This document shows positions 1-12,720 of a stretch of DNA of 64,000 bases, in pieces. Origin of the DNA: Micromonospora sp. WMMD1155 (GTDB lineage: Bacteria; Actinomycetota; Actinomycetes; Mycobacteriales; Micromonosporaceae). Positions within the stretch are counted from its first letter, which is position 1; every line of letters begins with the position of its first letter. The notes beneath the pieces were generated by a model. That model ran no database searches. It was given only the letters and a program-made list of their open reading frames with translations, and was not told the DNA's origin. Position numbers and translations under genes: made by a program. The stretch covers positions 4,092,501-4,156,500 of the forward strand of contig NZ_CP120742.1 of NCBI RefSeq assembly GCF_029581275.1. Reading direction: 5' to 3'.

Positions 1-3082
<3,082 letters not shown>

Positions 3083-3165
3083 TAAGCTGCTACGCGTCCA
3101 CTGTGCAACTCTGAACAAGCGAACACCCGTGAACTGTTTGCCGGGTTGTTTGATATGTTCATAGA

Positions 3166-3282
3166 GTTACGGCGGTCATGGCGGAGGGGAAACGCCCGGT
3201 TACATTCCGAACCCGGAAGCTAAGCCCTCCAGCGCCGATGGTACTGCACTCGTGAGGGTGTGGGAGAGTAGGACGCCGCCGG
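3166..3282 (+). rRNA. rrf: 5S ribosomal RNA
   Basis: About 117 bases starting GTTACGGCGGTCATGGCG and ending GGACGCCGCCGGAC; the two ends pair to form helix I. The internal CCGAACCCGGAAGCTAAG segment is the conserved loop B/C region. It follows 23S in the usual 16S-23S-5S order and is followed directly by a strong hairpin. Confidence 0.95.
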
Positions 3283-3291
3283 ACAATCTTC

Positions 3292-3328
3292 CAGAACGGG
3301 CCACCCCTTTGCGGGGTGGCCCGTTCTG
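3292..3328 (+). terminator. Terminator of the rRNA operon
   Basis: Perfect 16-bp inverted repeat (CAGAACGGGCCACCCC and its complement) with a 5-base loop TTTGC, ten bases after 5S. No clear T-tract follows, as is common in high-GC actinobacteria. It is the obvious end point of the rRNA transcript. Confidence 0.85.
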
Positions 3329-4014
3329 CATATCCGGCATTCGTTCCCGCATACGTCATCGCAGCGGGCCGATAATCGGGGCTGTCCCAACCGGGGCCGT
3401 CCCACCGGCCGTTCCGCTACACCGTCCTCCCGGGTTACTCCACCGGGACGATCTGTTAGATCGTTTTCATCGGTCCGTCTCATCGCGCCGTCCTCTCGGG
3501 CTACTCCACGGGGCCGTCCCGCCGGCCGTTTCACGGCCGGATGCTGCTGGGGCTGCGCTCAGCCGGCCCCGCAACCGCTACACCAGGCCATTTCTCCGCC
3601 GAGGGCTGCACCAGTGTCGGCTCCCGCAGCCGCTGCAACCGATCCACCGCGAGGTGATCCACTCCAGATCGCCGATGTGGGCGCATCCCCAACATCGAAT
3701 ACCGCCACATCGGCGACCTGAAGCCGCCGGGACCGCCAGGGCTGCCAGAGCCTCGCGGGCCGAAATCCGGGTGCAGGAGGCGCGCAGCGTGCCGATGCCT
3801 CCGCAGGGCGGCGGGAAGCGCCCTGAGGTCTGAGCGCCTCGACTTCGCTGAAACCGCGGGTATCGCGGCCCCGGGAACACCGGGACGCAGGAGCCCCGGG
3901 AACACCCCGACACAAGAGCTCCGGGAACACCACGGCGAAAGAGCGTCGGAGAGACTCCGGACGGCCTGAGGACCGGCCGAAACTGCCGGGCGGCGAGCGA
4001 GGCACCCGCTCGGG
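3329..4014. other. Gene-free region after the rRNA operon
   Basis: About 690 bases with no credible gene: the open frames on both strands are Arg/Pro/Ser-rich, overlap each other and lack ribosome sites. It holds short degenerate repeats (CCGTCC..GGGCTACTCCAC-like segments at 3418-3510; GCACCGGGAACACC-like segments at 3870-3935) and one degenerate copy of the dispersed palindromic element described at 3655-3723. Nothing else is recognised. Confidence 0.6.
3655..3723 (+). repeat. Palindromic intergenic element, degenerate copy
   Basis: Begins TGATCCACTCC and contains a perfect 12-bp inverted repeat, TCGCCGATGTGG at 3669-3680 against CCACATCGGCGA at 3705-3716, around a core with GAATACCG. Layout and sequence resemble the elements at 40541, 50257, 55057 and 55241, especially the last (GATCGACTCC..GATACCGCAACATCG). 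The right terminal GATC is lost here. Confidence 0.5.
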
Positions 4015-4701
4015 TCAGCCTCGGGTCTGCATCTCCGAGCGGAGGTTGCGGAGCAGGCCGCCGGCGTCGGTGACCGACCGGCCCGGGAACATCGCCATCA
4101 CGACGCTGCCGTGGTCGGCCCAACCGCACACCGCGAAGTCACCGCCCTCGCCGCTGGTGCTGCCGCACTTGAGGACGCCGCCCAGGTCGCCGGCGGGCAC
4201 CTCGCGAAGGCCGCTCACCGAGCCGGTCTCGTCCGACATCAGGCGGAAGAGGCTGTCCAGGTCCCGTTCCGGCTGCCACAGGAGGGTGGTGCCCCCGAAG
4301 ATGAGCACCGAGCGCTTGTCGTCGGCGGGGTCGCGGTAGACGGTGCCGAAGCTGCGGTCCAGCTCGATGTTCGCGGCCAGGCCGCTGCGCAGGTAGTCGG
4401 CGGTGCTCTTGGCCCGCTCGCTGTCGTCGCGGGTCAGGCCCGCCACCCGATCGGGTGAGGTCAGTTGGGTGTTCTTCTGCTGCGCCACACGCCACCCACC
4501 GACGCCCAGCACACCGGCGCCGGCGAGGCCGACTGCAAGGGCGATCGCCCAGCCGATCTTGCGGCGCCGGGACCAGCCGCCGGACCGCTCGGCGGGGTCG
4601 CCCCCGGAGTCTCTGGTGCTGAGCTGGATCGGCTCCTCGCTCAACTCGACCGGCTCGTGACCGCCGTCGAGCGAACGCTCGGTGAGATGTGCGTCGGACA
4701 T
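4015..4701 (-). CDS. Single-pass membrane protein of unknown function
   Basis: 228 residues. An acidic cytoplasmic N-terminus of about 50 residues leads through a basic SRRRK stretch into one membrane helix (IGWAIALAVGLAGAGVLGVGG, about residues 49-70), then an extracytoplasmic domain of about 150 residues. The C-terminal part (DHGSVVMAMFPGRSVTD) matches the C-terminus of the protein at 17111-18289 (DHGSIATAVFTRLSVTD), so the two are paralogues. Start ATG 4701 is chosen because a TACGGT -10 motif lies 7 bases upstream, suggesting a leaderless mRNA. The gene is divergent from valS. Two Cys in the outer domain (LKCGS, AVCGW) could form a disulfide. No enzymatic motif is seen. Confidence 0.8.
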   Translation of the reverse strand: MSDAHLTERSLDGGHEPVELSEEPIQLSTRDSGGDPAERSGGWSRRRKIGWAIALAVGLAGAGVLGVGGWRVAQQKNTQLTSPDRVAGLTRDDSERAKSTADYLRSGLAANIELDRSFGTVYRDPADDKRSVLIFGGTTLLWQPERDLDSLFRLMSDETGSVSGLREVPAGDLGGVLKCGSTSGEGGDFAVCGWADHGSVVMAMFPGRSVTDAGGLLRNLRSEMQTRG

Positions 4702-4708
4702 AGCCGAC

Positions 4709-4764
4709 ACCGTACGCGAACGAGAGGTGGCGCACGTCAGGTCCGGAGAAGCCCTCCGTAGACT
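4709..4764. promoter_or_regulatory. Divergent pair of leaderless-type promoters
   Basis: On the minus strand, TACGGT (complement of 4709-4714) lies 7 bases before ATG 4701. On the plus strand, TAGACT (4759-4764) lies 6 bases before GTG 4771 of valS. That spacing places the transcription start at or next to the start codon. Neither gene has a Shine-Dalgarno sequence. Confidence 0.55.
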
Positions 4765-4770
4765 TGTCAG

Positions 4771-7389
4771 GTGACCGAGAGACTGGATGCCCACCGCCCC
4801 GCCGCCCCGACCCTTGCCGGCCAGTACCAGCCGGGCGAGGTAGAGCAGCGACGGTACGAGCAGTGGGTAGCCGCCGGGCACTTCCGGGCCTCCGCGGACA
4901 GCGACAAGCCGCCCTTCACCATCGTCATCCCGCCGCCGAACGTCACCGGTTCGCTGCACATGGGCCACGCCCTGGACCACACCGTGCAGGACGCCCTGGT
5001 GCGGCGGAAGCGGATGCAGGGCTTCGAGGCGCTGTGGCTGCCGGGCATGGACCACGCCGGTATCGCCACCCAGAACGTCGTCGAGCGGCAGCTCGCCGCC
5101 CAGGGGCTGTCCCGACACGACCTGGGCCGGGAGAAGTTCGTCGAGCGGGTCTGGCAGTGGAAGGCCGAGTCCGGGGGTGCCATCCTGGGCCAGATGCGTC
5201 GCCTCGGCGACTCCGTGGACTGGGACCGCGAGCGCTTCACCATGGACGAGGGCCTGTCCCGGGCCGTCCAGACGATCTTCAAGAAGCTGTACGACGACGG
5301 CCTCATCTACCGGGCCAACCGGATCATCAACTGGTGTCCGCGCTGCCTCACCGCGCTCTCCGACATCGAGGTCGAGCACACCGACGACGACGGTGAGCTG
5401 ATCTCCATCCGGTACAGCGACGAGGTCGTGGTGGCCACCACCCGGGCCGAGACGATGCTGGGTGACACGGCGGTGGCCGTGCACCCGGACGACGAGCGCT
5501 ACCAGCACCTGATCGGCACCGAGGTCGAGCTGCCGCTGACCGGCCGCCGGATCCCGATCGTCGCCGACGCGCACGTCGACCCGTCCTTCGGCACGGGCAT
5601 GGTCAAGGTGACGCCCGCGCACGACCCGAACGACTTCGAGATCGGCCAGCGTCACGACCTGCCCGCGCTGACCGTCATGGACGAGCGCGGTGTGATCACC
5701 GTGCCCGGGCCGTTCGAGGGGCTGGACCGGTTCGAGGCGCGTCCCGCGATCGTCGCGGCGCTGCGTGAGCAGGGCCGGATCGTCGCCGAGAAGCGCCCGT
5801 ACGTGCACGCGGTCGGGCACTGCTCCCGCTGCAAGACGACTGTCGAGCCCCGGCTGTCGTTGCAGTGGTTCGTCAACACCACCCCGCTGGCACAGGCGGC
5901 GGGTGACGCGGTGCGCGACGGTCGGGTCCGCATCGAGCCGGCCGAGTTGGCCAAGCGCTACTTCGCCTGGGTCGACAACATGCACGACTGGTGCATCTCC
6001 CGTCAGCTCTGGTGGGGGCACCGCATCCCGGTCTGGTACGGCCCGGCCGGCGAGGTCGTCTGCGTCGGCCCCGACGAGGAGCCACCGACCGGCGACGGCT
6101 GGCACCAGGACGAGGACGTCCTGGACACCTGGTTCTCCAGCGGCCTGTGGCCGTTCTCCACCCTCGGCTGGCCCGAGCAGACCCCGGAACTGGCGAAGTT
6201 CTACCCGACCAGCGTGCTGGTCACCGGGTACGACATCCTGTTCTTCTGGGTCGCCCGGATGATGATGTTCGGCCTGTACGCGATGGACGGCCGTCCGCCG
6301 TTCGACGTGGTGGCGCTGCACGGCATGGTGCGTGACCAGTTCGGCAAGAAGATGTCGAAGTCGTTCGGCAACGTGGTCGACCCGCTGGACTGGATCGACA
6401 GGTACGGCGCCGACGCGACCCGGTTCACCCTGGCTCGGGGTGGTAACCCCGGTCAGGACGTCCCGGTCAGCGAGGAGTGGTGCCAGGGCTCGCGCAACTT
6501 CTGCAACAAGCTGTGGAACGCCACCCGGTTCGCGCTGATGAACGGCGCGCACACCACCGGCGACCTGCCGCCCGTCGAGCAGCTCTCCACCGTCGACCGG
6601 TGGATCCTGTCCCGGCTGGCGCATGTGACGGCCGAGGTGGACGAGCAGTTCGAGGCGTACGAGTTCGCCAAGGTGTGTGACCTGCTCTACCACTTCGCCT
6701 GGGACGACGTCTGCGACTGGTACGTGGAGCTGAGCAAGCCGGTGCTCGCCGAGGGTGGTGAGCGGGCGGAGGTCAGCCGTCGGGTGCTCGGGCACGTGCT
6801 CGACCAGCTGTTGCGGCTGCTGCACCCGATCATCCCGTTCGTCACCGAGGAGCTGTGGCTCGCGTTGACGGGCGGCGAGACGGTGCAGACCGCCGCTTGG
6901 CCGGTGGCCGACCGGGCGCTCGTCGACGATGCCGCCGAGGCCGAGCTGGCGAGCGTGCAGCGGGTGGTCACCGAGATCCGCCGGTTCCGTTCGGACCAGG
7001 GGCTGCGCCCGACGCAGCGGGTGGCCGCCCGCCTCGACGGGTTGACCGGGGCGGGCATCGCCGCCCACGAGCCTCTGATCCGTTCGCTGGTCCGGCTGGA
7101 CCCGGCCGGGGACGACTTCCAGGCCAGCGCCACGTTGGCCATGCCCGGCGCGGTCGGTGTCGCGTTGGACACCCGGGGGTCGATCGACCTGGCCGCCGAG
7201 CGGGCCCGGCTCACGAAGGACCGTGCGGCCGCCGAGAAGGAGGTCGCGCAGGCCCGGGCGAAGCTCGACAACCCCGCCTTCGTCGGCAAGGCCCCTGAGC
7301 CGGTGGTCGCGAAGATCCGCGACCGGCTCGCCACCGCCGAGGCCGACCTGGTCCGGATCGACGCTGCTCTGGAGACACTGTCCTCGTGA
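4771..7389 (+). CDS. valS: Valyl-tRNA synthetase
   Basis: Class I aminoacyl-tRNA synthetase charging tRNA-Val; cytoplasmic. 872 residues, full length for the family. The HIGH signature is HMGH at residues 63-66 after PPPNVTGSL, and KMSKS lies at about residue 527 in [10 protein letters not shown]. The editing domain (CP1) lies between them, the anticodon-binding domain follows, and the C-terminal 80 residues are the Arg/Ala/Glu-rich coiled coil typical of ValRS. GTG 4771 is preceded by TAGACT at -6 and has no Shine-Dalgarno sequence, so the mRNA is probably leaderless. The stop overlaps the folC start (GTGA), indicating coupling. Confidence 0.97.
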   Translation: MTERLDAHRPAAPTLAGQYQPGEVEQRRYEQWVAAGHFRASADSDKPPFTIVIPPPNVTGSLHMGHALDHTVQDALVRRKRMQGFEALWLPGMDHAGIATQNVVERQLAAQGLSRHDLGREKFVERVWQWKAESGGAILGQMRRLGDSVDWDRERFTMDEGLSRAVQTIFKKLYDDGLIYRANRIINWCPRCLTALSDIEVEHTDDDGELISIRYSDEVVVATTRAETMLGDTAVAVHPDDERYQHLIGTEVELPLTGRRIPIVADAHVDPSFGTGMVKVTPAHDPNDFEIGQRHDLPALTVMDERGVITVPGPFEGLDRFEARPAIVAALREQGRIVAEKRPYVHAVGHCSRCKTTVEPRLSLQWFVNTTPLAQAAGDAVRDGRVRIEPAELAKRYFAWVDNMHDWCISRQLWWGHRIPVWYGPAGEVVCVGPDEEPPTGDGWHQDEDVLDTWFSSGLWPFSTLGWPEQTPELAKFYPTSVLVTGYDILFFWVARMMMFGLYAMDGRPPFDVVALHGMVRDQFGKKMSKSFGNVVDPLDWIDRYGADATRFTLARGGNPGQDVPVSEEWCQGSRNFCNKLWNATRFALMNGAHTTGDLPPVEQLSTVDRWILSRLAHVTAEVDEQFEAYEFAKVCDLLYHFAWDDVCDWYVELSKPVLAEGGERAEVSRRVLGHVLDQLLRLLHPIIPFVTEELWLALTGGETVQTAAWPVADRALVDDAAEAELASVQRVVTEIRRFRSDQGLRPTQRVAARLDGLTGAGIAAHEPLIRSLVRLDPAGDDFQASATLAMPGAVGVALDTRGSIDLAAERARLTKDRAAAEKEVAQARAKLDNPAFVGKAPEPVVAKIRDRLATAEADLVRIDAALETLSS

Positions 7390-8720
7390 CCGACCGTACC
7401 GATTTCGCCGCCGTCGAGGCGGAGCTGAACGCCCGTGGTTTCACCCGCATGGTCTTCGAGCTGGACCGGATCGAGTCGTTGCTCGACCTGCTCGGTAGCC
7501 CACAGCGGGCGTACCCGGCGATCCACCTGACCGGCACCAACGGCAAGACCTCCACCGCGCGAATGATCGACTCGCTGTTGCGGGCGTTCGGGCTGCACAC
7601 CGGCCGCTACACCAGCCCGCACCTGGAGACCGTGCGGGAGCGGATCAGCCTGGACGGGGAGCCGGTCAGCGAGGAGCGGTTCGCGTCGGTCTACCGGGAG
7701 ATCAAGCCGCTGGCCGAGTTGGTCGACGCGCGGTCCGACGAGCCGCTGACGTACTTCGACATGACCACGGCGTTGGCGTTCGCCACGTTCGCCGACGCGC
7801 CCGTCGACATCGCTGTGGTCGAGGTGGGGCTCGGCGGCGCCGAGGACGCCACGAACGTGATCCAGGCCGGCGTCTGCGTGATCACGCCGATCGGGCTGGA
7901 CCACACCGAGTGGCTCGGCGACACGCTTCAGGACATCGCGCTGGCCAAGGCCGGCATCATCCACCCGGGCGCCACCGTGATCGCGGCCGCCCAGGAGGAG
8001 GAGGCGGCGCGTCCACTCCTGGAACGCTGCGCCGAGGTCGGGGCCACCATCGCGCGGGAGGGCGGCGAGTTCGGCGTCCTGCGCCGGGCGGTCGCGGTCG
8101 GCGGCCAGGTGCTCACCATCCAGGGCCTGGGCGGTGTGTACGACGACGTGTTCATTCCGCTGCACGGTGCCCACCAGGCGCAGAACGCCGCGGTGGCGCT
8201 GGCGGCGGTGGAGGCGTTCCTGGGCGCCGGGGCCCGCCGGCAGCTCGACATCGAGGCGGTCCGGGAGGGCTTCGCCTCGGCCAGCTCGCCGGGTCGGCTG
8301 GAGCGGGTCCGGAGCGCACCCACCGTCCTGCTGGACGGCGCGCACAACCCGCACGGCATGGCCGCGACGGTCACCGCCCTGCAGGAGGAGTTCGCCTTCA
8401 GCAAGCTGGTGGCGGTGGTCGGCGTACTCGCCGACAAGGACGCGGAGGCCCTGCTGGAGCTGTTGGAGCCGGTGGCCGACCTGGTGGTGGTCACCCGCAA
8501 CAGCTCGCCACGGGCGATGCCGGTGGCGGAACTCGCCGCGCTGGCCACCGAGGTGTTCGGCGAGGAGCGGGTGGAGTCGGCCGAGGAGATGCCGGACGCG
8601 ATCGAGCTGGCGGTGGCTCTGGCCGAGGAGGACGTCCCCGGTGAGCTCAGCGGGGTCGGGGTCCTGGTAACCGGGTCGGTGGTCACCGTCGCCGACGCCC
8701 GCCGGCTGTTGAAGCGATGA
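7386..8720 (+). CDS. folC: Folylpolyglutamate synthase / dihydrofolate synthase
   Basis: Mur-ligase-type enzyme adding glutamate to dihydropteroate and folates; cytoplasmic, one-carbon metabolism. 444 residues. The ATP-binding P-loop is [11 protein letters not shown] at about residues 49-59, the family ExxxGGxxDATN-like segment appears as [12 protein letters not shown] near 142-153, and [10 protein letters not shown] near 316-325 is the conserved DGAHNP motif of the ligase fold. GTG 7386 overlaps the valS stop by four bases; the 3' end overlaps the next gene by ATGA. The valS-folC-DUF4233-ndk order is common in actinobacteria. Confidence 0.95.
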   Translation: MTDRTDFAAVEAELNARGFTRMVFELDRIESLLDLLGSPQRAYPAIHLTGTNGKTSTARMIDSLLRAFGLHTGRYTSPHLETVRERISLDGEPVSEERFASVYREIKPLAELVDARSDEPLTYFDMTTALAFATFADAPVDIAVVEVGLGGAEDATNVIQAGVCVITPIGLDHTEWLGDTLQDIALAKAGIIHPGATVIAAAQEEEAARPLLERCAEVGATIAREGGEFGVLRRAVAVGGQVLTIQGLGGVYDDVFIPLHGAHQAQNAAVALAAVEAFLGAGARRQLDIEAVREGFASASSPGRLERVRSAPTVLLDGAHNPHGMAATVTALQEEFAFSKLVAVVGVLADKDAEALLELLEPVADLVVVTRNSSPRAMPVAELAALATEVFGEERVESAEEMPDAIELAVALAEEDVPGELSGVGVLVTGSVVTVADARRLLKR

Positions 8721-9157
8721 CCGGCCCGCAGCGGGATCCGCACGCCACCGACGACCCGTCCGGGTCGGCGGGCGAGGGGCCACCGGCCGACCAGCCGGTG
8801 GGGGAGCCCGGGCAGCCGCGGCGGTCCGGGTTGCGCAACCCGGAGGCGGCGGTACGCGGCCTGGGCGCGGGGACGCTCGCCCTGGAGGCGCTGGTGCTGT
8901 TGCTGGCGATCCAGCCGGTACGGGTGGTCGGCGGTGACCTGAGCGGCGCCGCGATCGGTGTGGTGGTGGCGTTGGCGGTGGCCGCCGTCGTGCTCGCCGG
9001 CATGATGCGCCGGTCGTGGGCCTGGAACGCCGGCACCGTACTCCAGGGTCTGCTGATCCTTGGTGGTCTGCTGCACTGGTCGCTGTTCGGGCTGGGCGTC
9101 ATCTTCGCCCTGGTGTGGGCGTACGCGCTGCACGTGCGTCGGGTCATCCTCGGCTGA
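8717..9157 (+). CDS. DUF4233 membrane protein
   Basis: 146 residues. A disordered Pro/Gly/Asp-rich N-terminus (1-45) precedes four hydrophobic helices (about 50-66, 75-95, 103-118, 122-137). Matches the DUF4233 family, which typically sits immediately after folC, as here. Starts at ATG in an ATGA overlap with folC, so it is translationally coupled. Function unknown; a housekeeping membrane role is only an inference from its conserved location. Confidence 0.85.
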   Translation: MTGPQRDPHATDDPSGSAGEGPPADQPVGEPGQPRRSGLRNPEAAVRGLGAGTLALEALVLLLAIQPVRVVGGDLSGAAIGVVVALAVAAVVLAGMMRRSWAWNAGTVLQGLLILGGLLHWSLFGLGVIFALVWAYALHVRRVILG

Positions 9158-9186
9158 CGCCGGTGGCGTCGGCCGAGGCGGGCGGG

Positions 9187-10668
9187 TCAGGCGTCGGCGC
9201 GTTCGCGCCACTGGGTGAGGGCGATGCCGTGGCCGTCGGGGTCACGGAACGCCGCCGCCCACACCTCCAGCTTGCTGCCCCGGTTGACCACCCGGGGTGC
9301 GTACGTGAAGCGGACGCCTGATCCACGGAGCCGCTCGTACGCCGCTTCGATGTCGTTCACCTCGAGGTTGACGTGCACCAGGCGGCGGCTGATCGGCGCG
9401 GCCCCGGTCACCTCGCGCAGGACGAGCCGGGTCGTGCCGGAGGCGAGTACGGCGTTGTGGGCGCCCTGGTCGACCTCGGTGAAGCCGAGCATGTCGCGGT
9501 AGAAGCCGAGCGACCGGGACAGGTCGGTGACCAGCAGGGTGAGCCCGACCCCGCTGATCGGCGCGGTCGGATCCGCGGCTGACGCCGCGTCGAACCCGAA
9601 GATCGCCTGGTCCAGTTCCTCGTCGGTGACGGTCTCGCGGCCCGCGGTGGTCGGGGAGGGGTCGTCCAGCGGCAGGTCGAGCGGATCCAGTGGGTCGGCC
9701 GCGCCCGGTCCGGAGCGCTGCGCGGGTGGCGGGTCGGAGCGTTGGGCGCTCAGCGGGTCGGAGCGCTGCGCGCTGAGTGGGTCGACGCGCTGAACGGGTG
9801 GCGGGTCGGCGGGGTCCGGGGTCGACAGGTCGTCGCGCGGGGGGTCGTACCGGTCGGTGTCGGGCTCGTCGAAGCGCTCCTCGGGGGCCGTGCGCGGCGC
9901 CGGGGTGGCCCGTCGGGGCAGCCCGCTGGCCTGGGGTTCGACGAGGACGCCCTCCAACACCGGGCCGCCCGGGGTCTGGTGCACCACCACCGGCTCGCGC
10001 TCCTCGGACGCGACACCCGGGTCGTCGCGCAGGGGATCCGAACGCAGGGGATCGGAGCGCACCGGGTCGCCGTGCGGGTCGCGGAAGGGGTCGCCGTGCG
10101 GGTCGCGGAAGTCGTCCCGGAAGTCGTCGTCCGGCGCGCGGTCGGCCCACGGTGGGGCGTCCTGCTGGATCAGCACCTCGTCCATCGCGTCGGCGTCGGC
10201 GAACTCCGGCGGGAGGTCGGCGACGGCGGCGGCGGTCTCGGCGTGGGTCGGCACCTCGTCCCAGAGGACCTTGACGTGCCGCTGGTCGTCCAGCGCGACC
10301 CGGATCGGCAGGGTCTGGCCCAGCGACGGCCACTTGGAGACCGGCACCCGAGGTTCGATGATCTTCTTTGATCGTGGTGGCAGGCCGGGCGCGTCGATGA
10401 CCAACTGGAGTTCGCAGCGGCCGAACGCGTACTGGGTGGGTGGTTCGGAGGCGCTGTGCACGTGCCCGACGCCGACCACCCAGGTGCGCCCGCCGCCGCG
10501 TACGGTCGCCAGGGCGATGGCCAGCACCAGCAGGGCGACTCCGAGAGCCACGATGGCCCAACTGGTCATGCCCAGCCCGAAGAGGACGACGAAGGTGGCC
10601 ACGGTGCCCAGCACCGTGCCGATCAGTTTGCGTACCGGCGCGATGGGCCGGTTCCCGCCATTCGCCAC
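9187..10668 (-). CDS. Membrane protein with C-terminal VOC (glyoxalase-like) domain
   Basis: 493 residues. Two N-terminal membrane helices (about 13-32 and 36-55) lead into a cytoplasmic segment of about 90 residues containing RVPVSKWPSLGQTLPIRV, which looks like the small DUF3592-type module. A long disordered Asp/Pro/Arg-rich linker (about 160-350) includes repeated QRSDPLSAQRSDP units. The last 125 residues (from GVGLTLLVTDLSRSLGFYRDMLGF) form a vicinal-oxygen-chelate domain with the usual DPDGHGIALTQW ending. GTG 10668 has a GGGAGG site 6 bases upstream. Convergent with the DUF4233 gene. The fusion is unusual; the VOC ligand is unknown. Confidence 0.85.
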   Translation of the reverse strand: MANGGNRPIAPVRKLIGTVLGTVATFVVLFGLGMTSWAIVALGVALLVLAIALATVRGGGRTWVVGVGHVHSASEPPTQYAFGRCELQLVIDAPGLPPRSKKIIEPRVPVSKWPSLGQTLPIRVALDDQRHVKVLWDEVPTHAETAAAVADLPPEFADADAMDEVLIQQDAPPWADRAPDDDFRDDFRDPHGDPFRDPHGDPVRSDPLRSDPLRDDPGVASEEREPVVVHQTPGGPVLEGVLVEPQASGLPRRATPAPRTAPEERFDEPDTDRYDPPRDDLSTPDPADPPPVQRVDPLSAQRSDPLSAQRSDPPPAQRSGPGAADPLDPLDLPLDDPSPTTAGRETVTDEELDQAIFGFDAASAADPTAPISGVGLTLLVTDLSRSLGFYRDMLGFTEVDQGAHNAVLASGTTRLVLREVTGAAPISRRLVHVNLEVNDIEAAYERLRGSGVRFTYAPRVVNRGSKLEVWAAAFRDPDGHGIALTQWRERADA

Positions 10669-10809
10669 AGTGGACCTCCCGGGGTCAGGGCCAGGCTAGG
10701 CCGGATCGGCCACCGGGGGAAAGACCGGCCGCCGCGCCGGCGCCGGGACCGGGTCGCTAGGCTGACCGTACCGATCTCGAGCGTTCAACGCGTACAGGAG
10801 GAACCCAGC

Positions 10810-11235
10810 GTGTCCAGCAACAGCCCGGATGAGCGCAGCCTCGTTCTGATCAAGCCCGACGCGGTCCGCCGCGGCCTGGTCGGCGAGGTCCTCTCCCGCT
10901 TCGAGCGCAAGGGGCTGCGGATCGACGCGATGGTGCACCGGACGATGGACGCGGCGCTCGCCGACGAGCACTACGCCGAGCACGTCGACAAGGCGTTCTA
11001 CCCGCCGTTGAAGGACTTCATGACCGGCGGTCCGCTGGTCGCCCTGGTGCTCTCCGGTGACCAGGTCATCGACGTGGTCCGTGGGCTGGTCGGCGCGACC
11101 GACGGCCGGAAGGCCGCCGCCGGCACCATCCGGGGCGACCTGTCGCTGTCCAACCGGGAGAACCTGGTGCACGCCTCCGACTCTCCGGACAGCGCCAAGC
11201 GCGAGATCGCGCTCTGGTTCCCCGAGCTGGGCTGA
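10810..11235 (+). CDS. ndk: Nucleoside diphosphate kinase
   Basis: Transfers the gamma phosphate of ATP to nucleoside diphosphates through a phosphohistidine. 141 residues, normal length. N-terminal SLVLIKPDAVRRGLVGEV is the family signature, RKAAAGTIRGDL is present, and the active-site His lies in NLVHASDS; the usual sequence is NxxHGSDS, so Gly is Ala here. GTG 10810 is chosen for its AGGAGG site 7 bases upstream; a TAGGCT -10 motif at 10758-10763 would give a leader of about 40 bases. Confidence 0.95.
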   Translation: MSSNSPDERSLVLIKPDAVRRGLVGEVLSRFERKGLRIDAMVHRTMDAALADEHYAEHVDKAFYPPLKDFMTGGPLVALVLSGDQVIDVVRGLVGATDGRKAAAGTIRGDLSLSNRENLVHASDSPDSAKREIALWFPELG

Positions 11236-11274
11236 CCGGAGCCGTCGACGCGGCGCCGACGGCGGCGGCGGGGT

Positions 11275-12150
11275 TCAGTCGACCGGCGGCACCTTCGCCG
11301 GGTTGCCGACCACGTAGATCCCGGTGATCCGGCCGTCGGCCGCCGCGACGGTCAGCGCGTAACGGTTGCCGTCCCCGCTGGTGAGCAGGGCGGCGGGTTC
11401 GCCGTTCAGCTCCAGCCGACGGAACGACCACTTCCGGGGTGGGCCGTAGACCCCGGCGAAGAAGCGGGCGACCCGGTCCGCCCCGTTGACCGGGTTGCGG
11501 GCGGCCCGCGCCCGCCCACCACCGTCGTTCCACGCGGTGGCATCCGCGGCGACCAGGCTGGTCAACGTCGCCAGGTCACCGTCGCGGGCGGCGGCGAGGA
11601 AGGCGTCCAGCAGGCGCTCGCGTTCGGAGCGGCCGGCGGTGAACCGGCGCTGCTCCTGGCGTACCCGGGAAACCGCCCGGTGGTGCAGCTGCCGGCAGTC
11701 CTCGGGGGTCCGGTCCAGGATCTCCGCGATCTCGGCGTACGGCAGGTCGAAGGCGGTGTGCAGGACGTACACGGCGCGCTCCGGCGGGGTGAGCCGCTCC
11801 AGCACGTGCAACAGGGCGATGGACACCGAGTCGCGTAACTCGGCGCGGTCCAACGGCCCGAACGGGGAGGGCTCGGTCGGCACCGGCTCGGGCAGCCACG
11901 GCCCGACGTACGTCTCGCGGCTCGCCTGCCGGGCCCGCAGCCGGTCCAGGGCCAGCCGGGTGACGACCCGGGACAGGTAGCGGCGCGGCTCGGCCACCGT
12001 CGAACGGTCCACGGCCAACCAGCGCAGGTACGCCTCCTGGAGCACGTCCTCGGCGTCGTGGCGGCTTCCGAGCAGGCGGTACGCCAGCCCGAGCAGCATC
12101 GGCCGGTGCGCCTGGAGCGCACCGGCCGCCTGCGTCGCCTCGGTCGTCAC
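11275..12150 (-). CDS. sigJ: ECF sigma factor of the ECF41 (SigJ) type
   Basis: 291 residues. Sigma region 2 (about 12-77, with LLGSRHDAEDVLQEAYLRW) and region 4 (about 108-165, LTPPERAVYVLHTAFDLPYAEIAEIL) are followed by a SnoaL/NTF2-like extension of about 115 residues. The extension carries DGGGR (209-213) and NPAKV (283-287), the two motifs that define ECF41; in that family it acts as a built-in regulator in place of an anti-sigma factor. GTG 12150 overlaps the stop of the upstream AhpD-like gene (GTGA), so the two are coupled. The tail converges on ndk. The symbol follows the mycobacterial sigJ usage for this group. Confidence 0.92.
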   Translation of the reverse strand: MTTEATQAAGALQAHRPMLLGLAYRLLGSRHDAEDVLQEAYLRWLAVDRSTVAEPRRYLSRVVTRLALDRLRARQASRETYVGPWLPEPVPTEPSPFGPLDRAELRDSVSIALLHVLERLTPPERAVYVLHTAFDLPYAEIAEILDRTPEDCRQLHHRAVSRVRQEQRRFTAGRSERERLLDAFLAAARDGDLATLTSLVAADATAWNDGGGRARAARNPVNGADRVARFFAGVYGPPRKWSFRRLELNGEPAALLTSGDGNRYALTVAAADGRITGIYVVGNPAKVPPVD

Positions 12151-12587
12151 ACCTGTGCCGGGGGCTCCGTACGCATGGTGACCGCCAGTCGGTTCCACAC
12201 GTTGATTGTGGCAATCGCGAGGACGAGGTCCGCCAGCTCCTTCTCCGACCACACCTTCGCGGCGGCTTCCCAGACGTCGTCGGGTACGCCGTGGTCGCCG
12301 AGACGGGTCACCGCGTCGGTGAGCGCCAGCGCGGTCCGCTCCCGCTCGTCGAAGAAGGGCGCCTCGCGCCAGGCGGCCACCGCGAAGAGCCGCCGGCTCG
12401 ACTCGCCGGAACCGAGCGCGTCCCGGCTGTGCAGGTCCACGCAGAACGCGCAACCGTTGATCATCGACGCCCGGAGCTTCACCAGCTCCAGCACCGTGTG
12501 GTCGACGTTCGTCTGGACGTACTTCTCCAGGCCCAGGACGGCCCGGTATCCCTCCGGCATGACCTCGGGCGTGTTCATCCGCTGCAT
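12147..12587 (-). CDS. Carboxymuconolactone decarboxylase/AhpD-like protein
   Basis: 146 residues. The AhpD-type core ASMINGCAFCVDLHSRDA carries the redox pair C46xxC49 and the following His53, as in alkylhydroperoxidases. ATG 12587 is preceded by AGGGAGGT at good spacing. It is the first gene of the operon with the sigma factor. ECF41 sigma factors are known for being encoded with COE proteins (carboxymuconolactone decarboxylase, oxidoreductase or epimerase), and this gene is that partner. The true substrate is unknown; peroxide or thiol redox chemistry is an inference. Confidence 0.9.
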   Translation of the reverse strand: MQRMNTPEVMPEGYRAVLGLEKYVQTNVDHTVLELVKLRASMINGCAFCVDLHSRDALGSGESSRRLFAVAAWREAPFFDERERTALALTDAVTRLGDHGVPDDVWEAAAKVWSEKELADLVLAIATINVWNRLAVTMRTEPPAQV

Positions 12588-12620
12588 GCTTACCTCCCTG
12601 ATCGGTTCGGACACCGACAC

Positions 12621-12648
12621 GACGAACGGACCAGGGTCGGCCGTGACA
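12621..12648 (-). promoter_or_regulatory. Candidate ECF41 promoter of the sigma factor operon
   Basis: On the minus strand TGTCACG (complement of 12642-12648), then 17 bases, then CGTC (complement of 12621-12624), about 35 bases before ATG 12587. The published ECF41 consensus has TGTCACA at -35 and CGTC at -10, so the operon looks autoregulated. Confidence 0.6.
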
Positions 12649-12720
12649 GCCGGAGGTGTGACCCCGCTCATGCCCGCACCGATTACTCGGCGGCGGGGCG
12701 GCGGGTGGGTCTTGTATCGT

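Noticed and set aside
3252..4129. Several overlapping frames of 120-190 codons after the rRNA operon
   Set aside because: They overlap one another on both strands, are Arg/Pro/Ser-rich, and one runs into 5S rRNA and the terminator.
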